Shown: one piece after another, positions 59,140 through 64,000 of the stretch
Layout of the letters: every line of letters starts with the position of its first letter
Numbering within the stretch: position 1 is the stretch's first letter
NCBI GenBank assembly: GCA_015680685.1
Contig: MNCI01026431.1
Coordinates: forward strand, 585,377-649,376
DNA: 64,000 nt
Direction: 5' to 3'
From: Gnetum montanum
Taxonomy: Eukaryota > Streptophyta > Gnetopsida > Gnetales > Gnetaceae
The notes under the pieces: model-generated
What the model was told of the DNA's origin: nothing
Seen by the model: only the letters and a program-made list of their open reading frames with translations
The model's database searches: none
Program-made: the position numbers and the translations under genes

Positions 59140-59520
59140 CATACAAATCAAACTAGGGGTCGCAACTTAAAAGTTCAAGATGCATTATTATATTTAAACT
59201 GTGAGAAGAGAATCAAAGTGCGACTCACAATTTTTTGTAAAATGCAATCCACAACACCTTGCATCATGGGGTAAAATGTAAAAAGATAAAAATGAATTAT
59301 CTTGACTATTATTTTCACTTTTAATTTTACTTTCACTTCTAGATATTGACGAGAAGCAATGTCGTAGAAGGTTGCGAAGAAAGGTAATAAAGGCAGCAGT
59401 AGAGGATTTCATTTCAAAGAATTAAATTTCAGAATTTAAAATAGCCATGACTGGAAGGGTAAGTTAAACCACACCACAATTCTAAATTTATTATCCTTTT
59501 TCTCATGCTACAATTAGATT
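59140..59520 (+). repeat. Direct repeat, copy 1, upstream of MULE relic
   Basis: About 390 bp match 63330-63725 in the same orientation, including GAGAAGCA, GGATTTCAT, GAATTAAATTTCAGA and AAGTTAAACCACACCACAA. Near the end ATGACTGGAAGG is followed by GTAAGTT, which looks like a short first exon and splice donor. In the second copy the donor reads GCAAGTT. Confidence 0.75.
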
Positions 59521-59929
59521 TGATAGTTTGTGATCTGATTATATTGGAGAATTTTAGTTTTGAATATAGTTTTCTAATTTTGGTTACTAAATTTTATCTA
59601 TTTTTACTTGAAAGATCATTAACACTTTTTCATATATTGCTATGGTTATATTTCCTCTAGTTGTATTTCTTTGTATTAATTACTAAAGCTAATGTTGGGA
59701 TAGGGTGCTATAATTTCTAAAAATTACATTACTGATTTTTATTAGAATCTAGTTTTGCATTCTAGGAATTATCAAACTTTTTAATTTTTTTCCCTTGGCA
59801 TTGTCCTTGGGAAAAAGGAGTTAAATGTGGAAAACACTTCACCAACTTCTTAAAACAAAACATTTGAAGAATGTGAGGAAGGTGAGAGCATGTTAATTTC
59901 TAGGAAATTGCACAACAGCAAGAATTACA

Positions 59930-62470
59930 AAATCCCCCAGCAAGGCATTTTTCAAAAGATGATATTCATTGTTCTTATTTCTACGACGATTCATTTGCTT
60001 GGATATATAGAGATAGAGTAGATGATTTTATTGAGGATGAATAGAAGAATGTGATATTTCCTTGTGAATTTTTCTATATAATGAAAAGAAATAGAAATGG
60101 ACAAAGGATACGTGCTCACAAGCAAACCATTACACTAGTTGCATAATGTAAGTTACTCACCATTGTTTCATATTTATGTAATAACATCTTATAATGCAAA
60201 GATGCATAATTTAGAAGAATATGATCCTTGTTTGAATATGTTTTTTTTTATCAGTTATCATTGCCAATATGGACCAAATGTCACCATGGGGATAGCACCC
60301 AAGGAGGTAGAAAAAGAAATAAGTTTGGAAGAAAGACTACTTGTCAATGTCATTTCATACTTTGCTATATGAGAGGAGTTGATCATGTTGCATGTATTAT
60401 ATATAAAAAAATGAATCATATTGATAAATGAAGAACTTACTATCATGGCTTGCTTGGCCCCAAGATAGATAAAAGAAACTCACAATCCATACACATTTCC
60501 AAAGAGGTGCATCAAAAGATAGTGTTTTATGGAAAGAATGATTACCAATAGATCTCATCTATGAGAGGTATATAAAGGATCTTTTTAAGGGAGGATAGGA
60601 GTTTATGCTATCAAGAAAGATGGATATCATTCTTATTAAAAAATACATCTACAACACTTGCAAAAATGTAATTGCTAATTATAAGAAAAGTGAGCATGAT
60701 AAAATAAATACCCAACTATGGTACCAAACGACCTATGATTTTTCATTTACTGCCAAGAAGAGAACCAACAACAAGGTGTCCCATTTATCGTTGGGTTGCA
60801 GTCATCTTGGATGCTCAAAAAGATTATAGCTCTATCTCAATGTAGTATCCTTACAATGGATTCCACTTTCAACACTAACAAAATATGGTGTCAGTTTCAA
60901 TAATGGGTGTTATTATTCCATTTTCAAAATTTTTGGTGTGATAGTAGAATTTTACATTAACTAATTACAAACATGTGGTTCTCTTTGTAGTTCCATATTC
61001 ATACTGTGATGGCTTTTGATTCATATCTTAATGGACTTCCAATTGCATGGGTGATATCCTCAAGGTGCACTAAATCAGACATAAGTGTTTGGCTTTCAAA
61101 GCTCCATCGAAGAGGCAAGGCTAAGGATCCTAAATGAATAGTCAATGCTTTCATACTAGATGACTTAAAGGAAAATATGAATGTAGTGAGGTAACTTTTA
61201 AGGCATTCAAAAATAAACTTGAAAACATGCTACCTTGGTTTGAAATATCTTAACATGTGCTTCAACTAAATAATTAATAGGTTTTTTTTTGGCAGCATAA
61301 TTTTTTTAAAGAATTTGGCATGTTAAGAAGGCATGGAGGAAAAACTTGGAAACCAAAGTTAGAGATTTCAACTAAATAAAAGAAATGGATGATCATCTTA
61401 ATCAAATTATGAATGAATGCAAAACCATTGTAGATGTTGTTGTTGAAATAGAAAATTTTATTAATAGGTTTCATGAGAACTCAAAATTCATTAAGTACTT
61501 AAAACAATAGTGGTTAAATGGAGATAAATTTAGGGAGTTTTTATTCCATAATAGCATTTCATTCAAGTTCATATTCATACTCATACAGTCTTTTCCCATT
61601 TTTTTATTGCTTATTTCTATCTTTAACTTTTTATTTTCAAAGATGTAGGCTAAAGCATTCCATGATGTTTTCCATGCACAACAACACACAAATAATGTTG
61701 TCAAGTCATACCATGTATTTTTAAAGGGAATATTTTTTAGAGATATAAGAAATAGGAAATACTAAAGGATTGATTGGCTCATATGGAGCTTGACAAAGGT
61801 ACAACTATATTATTAGCATAATTCAAGTATTAAAGCTGTAGGATATTTTGTAAACAAGAAAGATAGAGATTTTAATAAGAAGTCTTGGGAAAAGACTTTA
61901 CAAATAGCTGATGTTGACTATGTCCAAGTTGTGAAAAAGGAACATGAATATGTTATGTGAAGTTACAATAGTTTGATGCCAAACACTTGGTACAGGGTTT
62001 CAAAGGTGTCTTCTTTTAGTATATCTTGTGAGTGTAAATGGTTTTGCCTTGGCCATTTTTAAAAACACTTGATGAAAGTTCTTATTAGGGTGAAGGGTTT
62101 TACCAATGCATTCAAGTTCTTCTTCTAAGATGAGTTTTATAATTCACATGTTCCTATGGAACTAAATTCATTCAAGCCACATCAATTCCCTTATGAGGAA
62201 GATGCTTCAAAACTTGGAATGATAGTAGAGACATTAGGATCAACTAGCTAGAGGTCTATAACAAATGAGGTGGACATGGAGAAGAAAACAGACCAAGATA
62301 TGGAGGTGGACAAAGAGAAAGTAGAATCACAGTGGTAGAAAAAAATTCTTGAGCTCAAAAAAAAATTTGACAAAATTCACAAAGACATCACTTACAAACA
62401 AGAAAAGTATTTTAGAAATATAAAAACATGTGGAATTATTGGAATCAAAGTTCATATTTTCAAGTAACAT
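59930..62470 (+). pseudogene. MULE-like transposase with SWIM zinc finger (degenerate)
   Basis: Pieces in order on the plus strand are DDSFAWIYRDRVDDFIEDE near 59980, CQCHFILCYMRGVDH and IIYKKMNHIDK at 60330-60430, the transposase core VMAFDSYLNGLPIAWVISS with AFILDDLKENMNVVR at 61000-61190, and SCECKWFCLGHF near 62030, a degenerate SWIM (C-x-C...C-x-H) finger. A lysine-rich, coiled-coil-like tail at 62250-62440 ends it. Stops and frameshifts occur throughout. MULE transposases move Mutator-like DNA transposons; the family call is by motif recall. Confidence 0.65.
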
Positions 62471-63329
62471 AGATGGATTTCTGAGTGAGAAAAGATTATC
62501 AAGTTGGGATAGTTCTACCAAATTTTCTGCCCAAAATCTTTCTAAGCCTAAGTGTGCAAGAAACTATTTTTAGAGAGGATGAGGATACTATTCATTCACT
62601 TATCTATGGTTATTAAAATGCTTTATATTGCGTTGCTCTTATTTTAACAAATTTCATTCTTCTTGGAGATTGGACTGTAGACGGCCAACAAAATCATGGA
62701 CAATTCTCTAATCCCATGTCTACCCTAAACCAATAGCTCATTATATGGATATTTTGTTAATTTATTTTACATTCAACATTCTTGGAAAGCAAACTATGAT
62801 TGGAAGATATTATTTATTTGTTATTGATTACTTGACAACATGTTTGTCACTCTCTTTTGTTGGATCAAATAATGCTTTATTTTACTCAAATGATTGTTGC
62901 AAGACTATGTATTGGATATGTGTAGGCTATTTGTAAATTATTAATTATGGTTTCTACTATGATCCTTATATATTAGGCTTTCCTTTGTATTTTGTGATGT
63001 CTCAAATATTTCTTTGTTAATAACTACAAGAACTACAATTTGCATGTTCCCATAATTTTATTAACATTACATGTAAGAACATGCATCACACAGTATTCTA
63101 CAGTATTTAATTTTATTTATGTATGTGATTCATTCCTACTTCACAAAATCATTTTGCAAGTTCATGCGATGCACATATCTCCGAAATTAAATTTTTTACA
63201 GAAACTAGTCTAACACATTATTCTTTAATGCAAGTGGCACTTTTCAAGTTCCAATTATGATTAGAAATTAATACTGTGAGTCACATATTCTTAAGAAGTC
63301 TGACATTTGCAATTTTTTATGCTTGTCAC
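62471..63329. other. Anonymous AT-rich DNA after the MULE relic
   Basis: No gene is recognised. This is the 3' side of the transposase relic and may include its untranslated region. Confidence 0.4.
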
Positions 63330-63725
63330 AACATTTAGATCAAACTACGAGGAGCAACTTAATAACGTGAGATGCATCTTTTGAGATAAACTACAAGATG
63401 AGAATTAAAGTGTGACTTGCAGTATTATAAAAAATGCAAGTCGTAAGACCTCACAACATGGCGTTAAAGGTAAAAAATTAAAATGAATCAACTCAACTTT
63501 AATTTTCATCTTTACTTTCATTTTGACTTTCATTTCCATGCAACAATCATCCAGTGAGAAGCAGTGTTGTAGAAGGTCAGAGTAGAGCTACCAAGGTAGT
63601 AGCAAAGGATTTCATCTCAAGGAATTAAATTTCAGACATTGAAGCAGGAATGAGTGGGAGGGCAAGTTAAACCACACCACAATTCTCAATTTCCTAAATT
63701 TTTTCCTCATGCTAGGATTAGCAGC
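63330..63725 (+). repeat. Direct repeat, copy 2
   Basis: This matches 59140-59520 with substitutions and small indels. It probably marks the 5' part of a second, tandem copy of the MULE-like unit that extends beyond the right edge of the window. Confidence 0.7.
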
Positions 63726-64000
63726 AACAATTAGCAAATCATTTAAATTAGATAATTTTGTTTAGGACATGATTTTCTCTTTAAGGGATTTTGTGATTTG
63801 AGAAACTTTGCTTAAAATGTGTTGCCCTTATCTTATGGAATCAAAAAATGAGGGTTAACATAGGAAAAAATGATTTTATAAAAAAAATTATTTTAAAAAA
63901 TTGGGTTTTACAACTTCTGTTTCCTCCCTTTTTTTTAATTATTAGAAGCAACATAGGAATTTCATTACTCATATTAGTCATTCCAATATAAATTACACTA

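Noticed and set aside
1-64000. tRNA and rRNA genes
   Set aside because: No cloverleaf-like A and B box pairs or rRNA core sequences were noticed on either strand. A tRNAscan-SE run would be decisive.

Overview
This window comes from a plant nuclear genome and is almost entirely repeat-derived. The evidence is plant-type Ty3/gypsy, Ty1/copia and RTE-type LINE sequence, 1-2 kb LTRs, nested insertions, a 360-bp satellite and a degenerate MULE-like transposase. A large-genome seed plant is likely; a gymnosperm is possible but not shown. I find no intact host gene, tRNA, rRNA or CRISPR array. There is one assembly gap (24245-24373) and single Ns at 4979 and 5043.

Layout. At 1-1862 there is anonymous AT-rich DNA. 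At 1863-4989 lies a decayed minus-strand RTE LINE (copy 1). At 4990-6963 is the 3' end of a minus-strand copia element, interrupted by an Athila-like solo LTR at 5976-6846 (target duplication AATAA). At 6964-10081, continuing at 19129-19460, is a second RTE LINE (copy 2). It is split by a 9.0-kb non-autonomous Tat-like gypsy element, called Tat-A here, at 10082-19128 (target duplication CGCAC/CACAC). Anonymous DNA follows. At 21790-50135 is an Athila-like gypsy element (perfect target duplication AACAT). Its right LTR is split by an 18.5-kb Tat/Ogre-like element, called Tat-B, at 31116-49572 (perfect target duplication GTTAC). Further right are a degenerate plus-strand chromovirus-like pol (about 52900-55090), a satellite with a 360-bp higher-order unit (55478-58520), and a plus-strand MULE/SWIM transposase relic (59930-62470) flanked by direct repeats of about 390 bp.

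Tat-B is the most interesting object. Reading on the minus strand it has: LTR, a leader of five tandem units each holding a short stem-loop, gag, protease, then an unexpected block of about 4.5 kb, then RT, RNase H, a second archaeal-type RNase H, integrase, a stem-loop-motif array, and LTR. The block between protease and RT holds a gene on the opposite (plus) strand. That gene has its own TATA box, start codon, eight candidate exons with GT-AG introns and a poly(A) signal. Its first exons encode a decayed NIF/FCP1-type HAD phosphatase-like domain. This looks like an intron-containing antisense cargo gene carried inside the element.

Two other patterns deserve attention. Tat-A and Tat-B share a dispersed motif, AGTTT(W)A followed by a 4-bp stem, 6-nt loop and 4-bp stem, whose arms covary (six different complementary arm pairs in 14 perfect instances). 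Also, each of the four long-LTR families has its own short iterated, mostly palindromic word filling U3 upstream of the TATA box. In the stretches I translated, stop codons are mostly explicable by C-to-T or G-to-A change, as expected for old methylated repeats.
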